Of a DNA stretch of 64,000 bases, positions 10,472 to 18,825 are shown piece by piece (position 1 is the first letter of the stretch; the number at the start of each line of letters is the position of its first letter). Source of the DNA: JALZVT01 sp039029135 (GTDB taxonomy: Bacteria > Pseudomonadota > Gammaproteobacteria > Pseudomonadales > Azotimanducaceae). Made by a program: the position numbers and the translations under genes. Under the pieces are notes generated by a model that searched no databases, was not told the origin of the DNA, and saw nothing but the letters and a program-made list of their open reading frames with translations. The stretch spans positions 4,672-68,671 of the forward strand of contig JBCCGT010000027.1 of the NCBI GenBank assembly GCA_039029135.1, given 5' to 3'.

Positions 10472-12073
10472 CTACACCAGCGTCTTGAGGCGATCGGCGA
10501 GGCGCTCGGCCAGCGCCAGAATGGTCAGCGTGGGATTCGCCCAGCCGCCGGTGGCGAACACCGAGCTGCCCGCGATCGACAGGTTATCGTAGCCGTGCAC
10601 GCGGCAGTCGGCATCGACGACGCCGCGCGCGGGATCCGCGCTCATGCGCGTCGTGCCCATGTGGTGATAGCCGCCGATGGGATGGTTGCCGATGGTCGGA
10701 TCCACGGGCCAGGCGAGCGAGTCGTCGGCCAGCCACTCGCTGGGACGCAGGGCGCCATAGCCGAGCCGCTGGAACTCCGCACCGAGTGCCGCGTTCAGGG
10801 CGTTTAGCGTGTGCTTGTCCTGTTCGCCGAGCTGCCAGTCCAGCGCGACACGCGGCACACCCAGCGCGTCGCGCTCGTGCGCGTCCAGTCGCACACGACT
10901 GGCGGGATTCGGCGCCTGCTCTGCCCGCACCATCAGGTGCAGCGTGGTCGCGCCCACCGCGGCGCGCGTGCGCTCGAAGCTGTTGCGGACACTGCGCTGC
11001 AGCAGCTTCTTCGCGTCCCGATAGCCGTGCCAGAGCGCGCGCCCCGTGCGGGTCGGATTGAGCTGGTGCTTAAGGCTCAGATACAGGCGTCGGTTCAGCG
11101 GCGTGCCGCGATCGGTTGGCCGCTGCAGCTTGAACGTGACCGCCGTGTTCAGCAGTTCGCGCTCGCGCTGCAGCGCCGGTGACGCCAGCAGCACAGGCGC
11201 GATGGGTACCGGCAGGAACCGCTTGCGGAAGGCAGACCAGAGCTTAAAGTCCGCACCCGAACCGGGGTCCAGGGTGCCGATGCGGGCATGCGGGTGTTCC
11301 ATGAAGTAGCGCCCGACCTGATCGCGATCGTTGCCGACGCCGTGGGGTTGGACGTCGTTCGAGACGAGCAGCAGCCGCGCGTTTTCGACCGCGCCCGCGG
11401 CCAGCACCACCTGGCTCGCGCACACGCTCAGCTTGCGGCCGCCGAGCGTGCTGACCTCGACGCGCTCGATGCGGTCTGCGTTCGGCGCGGCGGCCAGGCG
11501 CGTCACGTTGGCGTGCAGCACCACCCGCGCGCGCGCGTCCGCGTGCAACAGCGGCGAGCGGCCGGCGACGAATCGCTCGCGCTGCTCATCGAAGCGCCAG
11601 AATCGGGTCGCGAACTTGTCCGCGTCAAATTCCGGACGGCCGCCATCGCACTGCGCCCACAGATCATCGGAATAGTCGTATTCGCCCAGCTCCAGATGGT
11701 CGTGGGCACGGCGGTAGTAGGGCACGAGATCTTCGGCCGTGATCGGCCAGCCGCTGTAGGGGACCCACTCGCGGCGCTCGAAGTCGATGCGGTCGAGCGA
11801 CACACAGCGGCCGCCCCAGATGTTGGCGGTGCCGCCGAAAAAGCGCAGCCGCGCGCCGTCGAGCGGATAGTAGTCCATGCCCGCGTTGGTACCCGCGTAG
11901 AGCGCCTGGGTGCGGTCTTCGAAGTCCGCGCCGCCTGCCTCGAGCAGGCACACGTCTACCCCCGCGGCCGCGAGACGCTCCGCCAGCAGCGCCCCGGCGA
12001 CGCCCGCACCGACGACGCAGACGTCGGCGTCCAGCGTATCCGGGCCGTCGTATTGCTCCAGATCGATCAGCAT
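10472..12073 (-). CDS. GMC-family FAD-dependent oxidoreductase
   Basis: 533-residue flavoprotein of the glucose-methanol-choline family. The ADP-binding fold is at the N-terminus (DVCVVGAGVAGALLAERL then LLEAGG), followed by FGGTANIWGG and the C-terminal catalytic/FAD region HHMGTTRMS, SIAGSSVFATGG and NPTLTILALA. There is no signal peptide, so it is probably cytosolic. The subgroup oxidises alcohols, sterols or sugars; the substrate is not readable from sequence. It is followed by the DUF3604 gene and preceded by rluB with a 91-bp gap that has only a weak 6-bp hairpin (12119-12136). Confidence 0.87.
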   Translation of the reverse strand: MLIDLEQYDGPDTLDADVCVVGAGVAGALLAERLAAAGVDVCLLEAGGADFEDRTQALYAGTNAGMDYYPLDGARLRFFGGTANIWGGRCVSLDRIDFERREWVPYSGWPITAEDLVPYYRRAHDHLELGEYDYSDDLWAQCDGGRPEFDADKFATRFWRFDEQRERFVAGRSPLLHADARARVVLHANVTRLAAAPNADRIERVEVSTLGGRKLSVCASQVVLAAGAVENARLLLVSNDVQPHGVGNDRDQVGRYFMEHPHARIGTLDPGSGADFKLWSAFRKRFLPVPIAPVLLASPALQRERELLNTAVTFKLQRPTDRGTPLNRRLYLSLKHQLNPTRTGRALWHGYRDAKKLLQRSVRNSFERTRAAVGATTLHLMVRAEQAPNPASRVRLDAHERDALGVPRVALDWQLGEQDKHTLNALNAALGAEFQRLGYGALRPSEWLADDSLAWPVDPTIGNHPIGGYHHMGTTRMSADPARGVVDADCRVHGYDNLSIAGSSVFATGGWANPTLTILALAERLADRLKTLV

Positions 12074-12164
12074 GGGCTCAAGATGGTAACTGTTTACAAA
12101 TCCGCCAGCGCGTCTGTCTGTGCGTCTTTGCGCACATCGTTGGGCACGGTCAGGCTGCGCAGGG

Positions 12165-13049
12165 TCAGGTTCCCGGGCCGGGCAACTCCGGATAGGGAAT
12201 CAGCACGCTGCGCTCGGCGCGCTCTGAGCGGCCGCGCGCCTTGTTGCTGACAACAGGCGCCGCCAGACCGACGGTTCGATAGAGCGCGCGCAGATCGTCG
12301 CCGTTCAGCTCGAAGCGCGAGCCGCGCCTCAGCCAGGAGGGCAACACAACCGGGCCAAAGCGCACCCGCTTGAGGCGCCCGACGGCCACGTCCTGGCTCG
12401 CGAACAGGCGCCGGACCTCGTGATTGCGGCCCTCCAGCAGAGTCACGTGGTACCAGTGATTGCGGCCGCTGCCGTTGAAGTAGCGAATGTCCGAGAAACG
12501 CAGGCGCTCGCCTTCGCTGTCAATGCCGGCCTTGAGCGCGGCGAGCTGCTCGTCGCTCAGCTCGCCGTCAACGCGCACCGCATACTCGCGATCGAGTCCC
12601 GTGCTGGGGTGCATGAGGCGATGGGCCAGCTCGCCGTCGTTCGTGAACAGCAGCAGCCCGGTGGTAGCGGCGTCGAGGCGCCCCACCCCGATCCAGCGCC
12701 CCGTGCGCAGCCGCGGCAGGTCGCTGAACACCGTGCGCCGTCCCTCGGGATCGCGGCGCGTGCAGATCATTCCTTCGGGTTTGTTCATCACCAGCGCGCG
12801 GGGATGCACGCTCGGACCGAGCCGCACGGGCTTACCGTCCAGCTCGATCTTTGCATCCGGTGTTGCGCGCGTACCCAGCACGGCGATCGCGCCGTCAACT
12901 CGCAGCCGCCCGGCCTCGATCCAGCCCTCAATCTCGCGTCGCGAGCCCAGACCCGCACCCGCCAGCAGCTTTTGCAGGCGCACCGGCTCCTGCGGGGGTG
13001 GTTCCTTCGCTGAGCGTTCGCGACTCCGGCCGCGCCGCGCGCCGGCCAT
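12165..13049 (-). CDS. rluB: 23S rRNA pseudouridine synthase RluB
   Basis: RsuA-family enzyme that isomerises U2605 of 23S rRNA. 294 residues: an S4 domain (VRLQKLLAGAGLGSRREIE, about 23-42) and a catalytic domain with GVGRLDAATTGLLL, catalytic Asp126. RluB rather than RsuA/RluE is supported by linkage to scpAB and by basic N- and C-terminal extensions. Its ATG overlaps the scpB stop by one base, so scpA-scpB-rluB form an operon. Confidence 0.93.
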   Translation of the reverse strand: MAGARRGRSRERSAKEPPPQEPVRLQKLLAGAGLGSRREIEGWIEAGRLRVDGAIAVLGTRATPDAKIELDGKPVRLGPSVHPRALVMNKPEGMICTRRDPEGRRTVFSDLPRLRTGRWIGVGRLDAATTGLLLFTNDGELAHRLMHPSTGLDREYAVRVDGELSDEQLAALKAGIDSEGERLRFSDIRYFNGSGRNHWYHVTLLEGRNHEVRRLFASQDVAVGRLKRVRFGPVVLPSWLRRGSRFELNGDDLRALYRTVGLAAPVVSNKARGRSERAERSVLIPYPELPGPGT

Positions 13050-13972
13050 CAGGCGTCTTCCCGGGTCTCGACGCCGGGTAGCACGACGACATCCGCGCTC
13101 GGGCGGTCGTCCGCATCGCTCGCCGCGGGTTCGCTGGCCGGTTCCGCCTCTGTTCCCTCGTCGACGCTAGCACCCGACTCGCGCACCGTCAGGGGCGCAT
13201 CGAGCTCGACGGCTGCGGGGTCTGCAGCGGTCGCCGTATCAGCTTCCGCATCACCGTCCGCTTGCTGCTGCACTTCTGGGTCCGCGGCTGATTCTGCTTC
13301 CGCTCCCCCTGCCGAATCAGAGGAGGCCGACGGCGTCTCGGGCACCACGGCCTCGATCTGCGGATCGATCAGCTCACGCACTTCGGGCAGGGTCGGCAGG
13401 TCGCCGAGCGTCGCCAAATTGAAATAGTCGAGAAACGCCTTGGTCGTGCCGTACATCGACGGCCGTCCCGCCACGTCGCGCTGCCCCACCTCGCGGATCC
13501 AGCCGCGTTCGAGCAGCGTGCGCATGATGTTCGGGCTGACCGCGACGCCGCGAACCTCCTCGATGTCGCCGCGCGTCGCCGGCTGTTTGTAGGCGATGAG
13601 GGCAAGCGTCTCGAGCAGTGCCCGCGTGTAGCGCGGCGGCTTCTCGTCCCACAGCCGGCTGACCCAGGGCGAAAACTCCTGACGCACCTGCATTCGATAG
13701 CCCGACGCGACCTTGCGCAGCTCGACGCCGCGCGCCGCGCTCGCCTCCTCGATGCTCTTAAGCGCGACGCGGATCTGGCCGCGGCCGCCCTCGTCGGCAA
13801 GCTCGCCAGGCAAGAACAGCTTGTAGAGTCGATCGGCGGTCAGCGGCTCATCGGCCGCCTGCAGCGCCGCCTCGACGATGCGCTCGATCTGCTCGGGTGG
13901 CAGCGTCCCGCTCGGCGCCGGGACTGCGCCGTCGGTCGAATTGCTGTCAGGATCGCTCGTTGCCTCGCTCAT
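13049..13972 (-). CDS. scpB: Chromosome segregation and condensation protein ScpB
   Basis: Winged-helix kleisin-binding partner of the SMC-ScpAB condensin. The conserved part covers about residues 25-210 with ALIAYKQPATRGDIEEVRGV and the second winged helix (GRPSMYGTTKAFLDYF). A long acidic Ala/Glu/Asp-rich tail of about 95 residues follows and is probably disordered. The start overlaps the scpA stop (ATGA). An SMC gene is not in the window. Confidence 0.95.
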   Translation of the reverse strand: MSEATSDPDSNSTDGAVPAPSGTLPPEQIERIVEAALQAADEPLTADRLYKLFLPGELADEGGRGQIRVALKSIEEASAARGVELRKVASGYRMQVRQEFSPWVSRLWDEKPPRYTRALLETLALIAYKQPATRGDIEEVRGVAVSPNIMRTLLERGWIREVGQRDVAGRPSMYGTTKAFLDYFNLATLGDLPTLPEVRELIDPQIEAVVPETPSASSDSAGGAEAESAADPEVQQQADGDAEADTATAADPAAVELDAPLTVRESGASVDEGTEAEPASEPAASDADDRPSADVVVLPGVETREDA

Positions 13973-15021
13973 GAAGGCTCCACATCGTCAGGGGCGCCCG
14001 CCGCAGACTCGGGGGCAGGCGCGGGTGCCGCATGGTCCGGTGACACATAGTCCGGTGACACATAGTCCGGTGCCGCCGGACCGGCGCTTGCGCCTGCGGC
14101 ACGGACGTAAATCGGCGCGAACGGCTCGTTCTGGACCAACTCCAGGAGCTGCTCGCGCACCAGTTCGAGAATCGCGAGAAAGGTCACCACGCAGCCCAGA
14201 CGACCCTCGGCGGGTTCGAACAGGTGCGTGAAGTCGAGAAACTCCGTGTTATCGCGCATGCGTGCCAGCACGCCGGTCATGCGTTCGCGAACGGTCAGCG
14301 GCTCGAACGCCACTTCGTGCTCGCGGTACAGCTCCGCGCGACGCAGCACGCCGGACAGCGCGAGCAGTAAATCCCACAGCTCGACGTCGGGGTGCGCGAC
14401 CTCGCGGATCAGCTCGGGCCGCTCGGCGCGAGCGAGCTGAAAGTCGCGCTCCTGCCGCGGCAGCTCGTCGATGGATTCGGCGGCCGTCTTGAAGCGCTCG
14501 TACTCCTGCAGCCGCCGGATCAGCTCGGCGCGCGGGTCGTCCTCGTCGTCGACCAGCGAGGCCGGCCGCGGCAGCAGCATGCGTGATTTGATCTCCGCCA
14601 GCATCGCGGCCATGACCAGGTACTCGCCGGCGAGCTCGAGACGCATCGCGTTCATCAGGTCGATGTACGCCATGTATTGCTCGGTGATCTCCGCCACCCG
14701 AATCTCGAGGATGTCGAGGTTCTGACGCCGGATCAGATACAGCAGCAGGTCGAGCGGGCCTTCGAAGGTCTCTAGAAAGACCTCGAGCGCGGCGGGCGGG
14801 ATATAGAGGTCCTTCGGCAGTTCGGTGACCACCTCGCCTTCCACAACGGCGATCGTGGCGGCGTCTACCCTGCGCTCGCGCTGCAGCGCAGAGTTTTCCG
14901 CGGCGGGCAGCGGCGTCGCCGGCTGGGGCTCGCCCGCAGTCGTTGCAGCATCCGGCGCACCATCTGCCACGGGCTCGGCAGCCGCCGCGGCGAGCGCTTC
15001 TTTGTTGGCCTCGTTCGTCAC
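13969..15021 (-). CDS. scpA: Segregation and condensation protein ScpA (kleisin)
   Basis: Kleisin subunit bridging the SMC heads. 350 residues: an Ala-rich N-terminal leader of about 75 residues, then the ScpA core (FEGPLDLLLYLIRRQNLDI, LAGEYLVMAAMLAEIKSRML) and a C-terminal winged helix (CVVTFLAILELVREQ). The C-terminus has a short repeat, DYVSP twice then DH, caused by a 15-bp tandem duplication in the DNA. First gene of scpA-scpB-rluB. Confidence 0.95.
   Translation of the reverse strand: MTNEANKEALAAAAAEPVADGAPDAATTAGEPQPATPLPAAENSALQRERRVDAATIAVVEGEVVTELPKDLYIPPAALEVFLETFEGPLDLLLYLIRRQNLDILEIRVAEITEQYMAYIDLMNAMRLELAGEYLVMAAMLAEIKSRMLLPRPASLVDDEDDPRAELIRRLQEYERFKTAAESIDELPRQERDFQLARAERPELIREVAHPDVELWDLLLALSGVLRRAELYREHEVAFEPLTVRERMTGVLARMRDNTEFLDFTHLFEPAEGRLGCVVTFLAILELVREQLLELVQNEPFAPIYVRAAGASAGPAAPDYVSPDYVSPDHAAPAPAPESAAGAPDDVEPS
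14036..14074 (-). repeat. 15-bp in-frame tandem repeat in scpA
   Basis: tccggtgacacatag occurs at 14036-14050 and again at 14051-14065, followed by a partial third copy (tccggtg). The unit is a multiple of three, so it adds five residues (DYVSP) per copy to the disordered ScpA tail without a frameshift. Replication slippage is the simplest origin. Confidence 0.85.
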
Positions 15022-15111
15022 GCGCGCAGTATAGGTGTCCGACCCTTTCAGGAGAACCGCAGCGACGCCGCCAAACGCGATTTCTGTGCGGCGAACGGTT
15101 CGCGAGTCGAC

Positions 15112-15726
15112 TTACAGCGGCCAGGCGCCGATTCCCTGACGCAGCACGGCCGGTGGCGCGAGCGTCAGGTCGACAACGGTCGTGGCTTCCAGCCCGCAGG
15201 GTCCGCCGTCGATCACCAGATCGAGCTGCTTCTGCAGGCGCTCGCGGATGTCGAAGCCGTCCGTCAGCGGCAGTTCGTCCCCGGGCAGCAGCGCGGTCGT
15301 CGTGAGCAGCGGCTCGTCCAACTCGGCGAGCAGCGCGGCGGGAATCGGGTGGTCCGGCACGCGCATACCGATGGTCTTGCGGCGCTCCTGTAGCAGGCGT
15401 TTCGGCAGCTCCCGGCTCGCCTCCAGAATGAAGGTATAGGGACCGGGGGTCCCGCGTCGCAGCAGCCGATACTGACCGTTGTCGACCTTGGCGTAGGTGG
15501 CGATGACCGACAGGTCGTGGCACACCAGGGTGAGCAGATGGCGACGGTCGAGCCGGCGCAGGGCACGGATGCGTTCCAGCGCCGACTTGTCCCCCAGATG
15601 GCAGCCGAAGGCGTAGGTCGAGTCTGTGGGATAGGCGATCACCCCGCCGCCGCGCACGATGTCCGCTGCCTGGCGGATCAGGCGGGCCTGGGGATGGGTC
15701 GGGTGTATTTCGAAGTATTGACTCAC
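15112..15726 (-). CDS. yciO: YciO, Sua5/YciO/YrdC-domain protein
   Basis: 204 residues of the YrdC fold, with the opening SQYFEIHPTHPQARLIRQA and the KxR-S/T-N-like segment degenerate (RRLDRRHLLTLV), as in YciO rather than TsaC/Sua5. True TsaC makes threonylcarbamoyl-AMP for t6A tRNA modification; the YciO subgroup has weak or unknown activity. It lies upstream of scpA on the same strand, a typical gammaproteobacterial arrangement, and is divergent from yciB. Confidence 0.9.
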   Translation of the reverse strand: MSQYFEIHPTHPQARLIRQAADIVRGGGVIAYPTDSTYAFGCHLGDKSALERIRALRRLDRRHLLTLVCHDLSVIATYAKVDNGQYRLLRRGTPGPYTFILEASRELPKRLLQERRKTIGMRVPDHPIPAALLAELDEPLLTTTALLPGDELPLTDGFDIRERLQKQLDLVIDGGPCGLEATTVVDLTLAPPAVLRQGIGAWPL

Positions 15727-15777
15727 AGCGGGCTCACCACAGACTCAAGCCGCGTACGGGGCGCGACTGGAACAGTC

Positions 15778-15797
15778 GGGAGTCACCAGAGACTCCC
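15778..15797. promoter_or_regulatory. Inverted repeat between yciO and yciB
   Basis: GGGAGTC at 15778-15784 and GACTCCC at 15791-15797, separated by six bases, in the 152-bp divergent region. It could be an operator or a 5'-UTR hairpin for yciB; there is no T-tract. Function unknown. Confidence 0.35.
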
Positions 15798-15878
15798 TGC
15801 TTGCCGTATTATCGCACGCGTCAGCAACGGCGACGCGCACCCAAGCGAGACTCGCCCGCTTTTTGGAACACGCCGACC

Positions 15879-16448
15879 ATGCAGCAGCTCTGGGATCTGG
15901 TCCCCATCCTCGTCTTCGTGGTGGCCTACTTCACCACGGACATCTATTTCGCCACCGGGGCGCTGATGGTGGCCGTGACGCTGCAGCTCGTCGCGTACTG
16001 GCTGTTGAAACGACCGATCGGCCGCGAGCTGAAATTCACGTTCTGGGCCAGCATCATCTTCGGCGGACTGACCCTGACCCTGCGCAACGAGCAGTTCATT
16101 CAGTGGAAGCCGACGGTCGTCAACTGGGCCTTCTCGCTCGCGCTGATCGGCAGCCACTTCGTCGGCAAGGCCAACCTGATACAGCGGCTGCTGGGCAGCC
16201 AGCTAGAGGCGCCCGACCGCGTCTGGCGCACCTTGAATTTCGGCTGGGCGGCGGGCTTCTTCCTGACCGGGCTGCTGAACATTCTCGTGGCCTACAATTT
16301 CAGCCTGGATTTCTGGGTCAGCTACAAGCTGATCAGCGGCATCCTGCTCACCCTGCTGTACATGCTGCTGACAGGCATCTATCTGTATCGGCAAGGACTG
16401 CTGCAGGAGCCGGCGCAGAACGCGGCCGGCGAAAGCAACAATCCGTGA
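15879..16448 (+). CDS. yciB: Inner membrane-spanning protein YciB (septation protein A)
   Basis: 189-residue polytopic membrane protein with about five hydrophobic helices. The opening MQQLWDLVPILVFVVAYF and the segment TFWASIIFGGLTL followed by QFIQWKPTVVNW are family hallmarks (IspZ/YciB). It contributes to envelope integrity and cell division; the mechanism is unsettled. ATG 15879 is chosen over an in-frame ATG at 15801 because the extension is basic and not conserved in the family. The stop overlaps the pdxJ GTG (GTGA). Confidence 0.92.
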   Translation: MQQLWDLVPILVFVVAYFTTDIYFATGALMVAVTLQLVAYWLLKRPIGRELKFTFWASIIFGGLTLTLRNEQFIQWKPTVVNWAFSLALIGSHFVGKANLIQRLLGSQLEAPDRVWRTLNFGWAAGFFLTGLLNILVAYNFSLDFWVSYKLISGILLTLLYMLLTGIYLYRQGLLQEPAQNAAGESNNP

Positions 16449-17224
16449 CCGCGCTAAGCGTCAACGTCAACAAGATCGCCTGGCTGCGCAACGCGCGCGG
16501 CGGCGGGCGGCCTGACGTGGTGGCCCTGGCGAAGCGGATCATCGCGGCCGGGGCAGATGGCATCACAGTGCATCCCAGAGCAGACCAGCGGCACATCACG
16601 CCGGCAGACACCGTGGCCCTGGGCGAGCTGGTCGCGACAGAGCGCGCCACGTATCCAAACCTCGAATTCAACATCGAGGGCAACCCCTACAATCGCGCGC
16701 GCCGCAACGGCTATCCGGGGTTCGATGCGTTGATCGAGACCTGCCGACCCGAGCAGTGCACGCTGGTGCCGGACGCCGACGGCCAGCTAACGAGCGACCA
16801 CGGCTTCGATTTGCTCGGCGGCAGCAACGCCCGGCTGCTCGCCCGCATCCGCCGCTATCAGGCACTGGGCGCGCGGGTATCGCTGTTCATGGATCCGGTC
16901 CGCGACCAGATCAGCGCGGCGCGCGACTGTGGGGTCGAGCGCATCGAGCTGTATACCGGCCCCTACGCCGACGCGTTCGCGGCCGAGGGCGAGAACGGCG
17001 ACGGCACCCGCCGGGAGCTCGCCCGCTACCAGGCCGCCTGCGAACACGCACGGGCGATCGGGCTCGGCGTCAACGCGGGACACGATCTGGATCTCGACAA
17101 TCTGCCGCTGTTCGCGCGCATCGGCAATGTCAGCGAAGTGTCCATCGGGCACGCCCTGATCAGCGACGCCCTTGAACTCGGCATCGAAGAGACGGTCGAA
17201 CGCTACGCCGCGGCGCTCGCATAG
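16445..17224 (+). CDS. pdxJ: Pyridoxine 5'-phosphate synthase PdxJ (divergent subgroup)
   Basis: Ring-closing enzyme of DXP-dependent vitamin B6 synthesis, condensing 3-amino-2-oxopropyl phosphate with DXP. 259 residues, TIM barrel. It reads LSVNVNKIAWLRNARGGG where the E. coli type has a conserved His in NIDHIATLRNARG, and ITVHPRADQRHI instead of VHLREDRRHI; the His, Arg, Arg and His of that second motif are kept, as are FNIEGNPY and GVNAGHDL. This is the variant group known from other phyla. The GTG start overlaps yciB. Located in the cytosol. Confidence 0.9.
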   Translation: MTALSVNVNKIAWLRNARGGGRPDVVALAKRIIAAGADGITVHPRADQRHITPADTVALGELVATERATYPNLEFNIEGNPYNRARRNGYPGFDALIETCRPEQCTLVPDADGQLTSDHGFDLLGGSNARLLARIRRYQALGARVSLFMDPVRDQISAARDCGVERIELYTGPYADAFAAEGENGDGTRRELARYQAACEHARAIGLGVNAGHDLDLDNLPLFARIGNVSEVSIGHALISDALELGIEETVERYAAALA

Positions 17225-17396
17225 CGCCCAGTTGTTTACGAAGCTATGACGATCAAGCGCCCCGCTTGCCGACGCCAGCACTAGACTGAATCGACCGCAA
17301 AAAGACGAAGCCCCGACCCTCATGAGCCATGCAACCTACTCCGCCACGCTAGCCGCCCCCTGGATCAGCCGCCGCTCACGCGGGGCGCCCACGCGC

Positions 17397-18008
17397 ATGA
17401 GGATCGGATCCGGCGCACTCCGCTCGCTGATCGTGGCGCTGACGCTGCTGGGTTTCGCGGTCACGGCGACGGCGGCGGAGTCCGCGAGTTCATCGCGACC
17501 CCAGGTGCGCATCGAGACCAGCGTCGGCAACATCGACGTCGAGCTGTTTCCCCAGCAGGCCCCCGAGAGCGTCGCGAACTTCCTGCAGCTCGTGGACGAT
17601 GGCTTCTATAAGGGCACCATCTTTCACCGGGTGATCGCCAATTTCGTCATTCAAACCGGCGGTTACGACGCCAAGCTCGCCTATCGTGAGCCGCCAAGAA
17701 CGGTGATCAACGAGGCAAAAAACGGCCTCAAGAACCAGCGCGGCTGGCTCGCCATGGCCCGCCGGGACGACCCGGACTCGGCGGACGCGCAGTTCTTCAT
17801 CAACATGCGCACCAACCCGCATCTGGATCCCGGACCGGGCAGCGCCGGCTATACCGTGTTCGGCCGGGTGATCGCCGGCATGCAACACGCGGAGCGCATC
17901 GAACTGGCCGACACGGGCATTCGCAACGGCATGGCCGGCGTGCCGCTGGAGGCGGTCGAAATCATCTCCACGACTCAGCTGAAGCCGGGCCCACCTGCGT
18001 CCGAGTAG
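17397..18008 (+). CDS. ppiA: Periplasmic cyclophilin-type peptidyl-prolyl isomerase
   Basis: Prolyl cis-trans isomerase assisting folding in the periplasm. From ATG 17397 the product has 203 residues, with a Sec signal peptide (MRIGSGALRSLIVALTLLGF, cleavage probably after ATAA) and the cyclophilin core (VNFL-like VANFLQLVDDGFYKGT, FHRVIANFVIQTGG, SADAQFFINM, FGRVIAGM). An in-frame ATG at 17322 would add 25 residues before the signal, so the internal start is preferred. No partner gene is adjacent. Confidence 0.88.
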   Translation: MRIGSGALRSLIVALTLLGFAVTATAAESASSSRPQVRIETSVGNIDVELFPQQAPESVANFLQLVDDGFYKGTIFHRVIANFVIQTGGYDAKLAYREPPRTVINEAKNGLKNQRGWLAMARRDDPDSADAQFFINMRTNPHLDPGPGSAGYTVFGRVIAGMQHAERIELADTGIRNGMAGVPLEAVEIISTTQLKPGPPASE

Positions 18009-18147
18009 CGCCCGCCACCCATACCGCGCGGTCGCCGCCCGGCGCCGCGACGAGCGGCGGGGCGAGACACCCACCGCAGGGGTCGGACCAGCGCGCGGTT
18101 GAACACCCTCGAGGCCCGCCGACGCGTGCCGTGACCCTCGCGCCTTT

Positions 18148-18155
18148 GCTATGAT
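18148..18155 (+). promoter_or_regulatory. Candidate extended -10 for the cold-shock-domain gene
   Basis: Reads gcTATGAT preceded by T (TGcTATGAT), an extended -10, about 28 bp before the chosen ATG at 18184. No good -35 is visible, which extended -10 promoters tolerate. Confidence 0.4.
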
Positions 18156-18183
18156 GCCCGGCTTTCCCTGCCACCGGCCCAAT

Positions 18184-18798
18184 ATGAAAAACTTCGTTAC
18201 CGCCTTGGTCAGCGCGCTCCTGTTCGCCGTCATCCTGACCGAGATCTACTCCCGCCTGTTCGCGGGCAGCTATCTGGCGCTCCTGGTACTCACCTTTCTC
18301 GCTATCAGCATCGTGAGCCTCGCGAACATCCGCCTGGCCGCCCTGCGGGCCGGCATCATCGCACCGGCCGCGGATGACGCCGAGCCGGAGCCGGCGCGCA
18401 AGCGCAGCCGATCCCGCGGCGGCCGCGGACGCGGCAAATCGAGCGGCGAGTCGAACGAGGCAGCCGGCGAACGCGACGGCGGCAAGAGCAATCGCGGCGG
18501 CGACAAGTCAAACGGCAACAAGAAAAACGACCAGCGCGGCAGCAAGCCGGTGGCCAACAAGACGCCGCCGCCGGTGCCCGACGGCTCGCGCGAGTCCGGC
18601 ACGGTCAAGTGGTTCAACCGCAGCAAGGGCTTCGGTTTTATCGTCCGCGAGAACGGCGAAGAGATCTTCGTCCACCACCGCTCGATTCGCAGCGACGACG
18701 ATTCAAGGCGCGCCAACCTGCGCGACGGCCAGGCGGTCTCCTTCGTGGTCACCGATCACAACAAGGGACTGCAGGCCGAAGACGTCACCGGCGACTGA
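18184..18798 (+). CDS. Membrane-anchored cold-shock-domain protein
   Basis: 204 residues in three parts. Two hydrophobic helices lie at about 4-55 (VTALVSALLFAVILTEI; YLALLVLTFLAISIVSL). A strongly basic, low-complexity linker follows at about 65-135, with RSRGGRGRG and many Gly/Ser/Asn/Lys residues. A C-terminal cold-shock domain ends the protein, with RNP1 KGFGFIV and RNP2-like IFVHH after GTVKWFNRSKG. Free Csp proteins are RNA chaperones of about 70 residues; here the domain should sit on the cytosolic face of the inner membrane. Related membrane Csp proteins occur in some gammaproteobacteria. The start fits the N-terminal helix; an upstream ATG at 18151 overlaps the promoter. Confidence 0.85.
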   Translation: MKNFVTALVSALLFAVILTEIYSRLFAGSYLALLVLTFLAISIVSLANIRLAALRAGIIAPAADDAEPEPARKRSRSRGGRGRGKSSGESNEAAGERDGGKSNRGGDKSNGNKKNDQRGSKPVANKTPPPVPDGSRESGTVKWFNRSKGFGFIVRENGEEIFVHHRSIRSDDDSRRANLRDGQAVSFVVTDHNKGLQAEDVTGD

Positions 18799-18825
18799 CC
18801 GCTCTCGGCTCTTTCGGCTAGGCCG

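Noticed and set aside
12119..12136. Hairpin TGTGCG/CGCACA between rluB and the GMC gene as terminator
   Set aside because: The stem is only six base pairs and no T-tract follows in either direction; I note it but do not list it as a feature.
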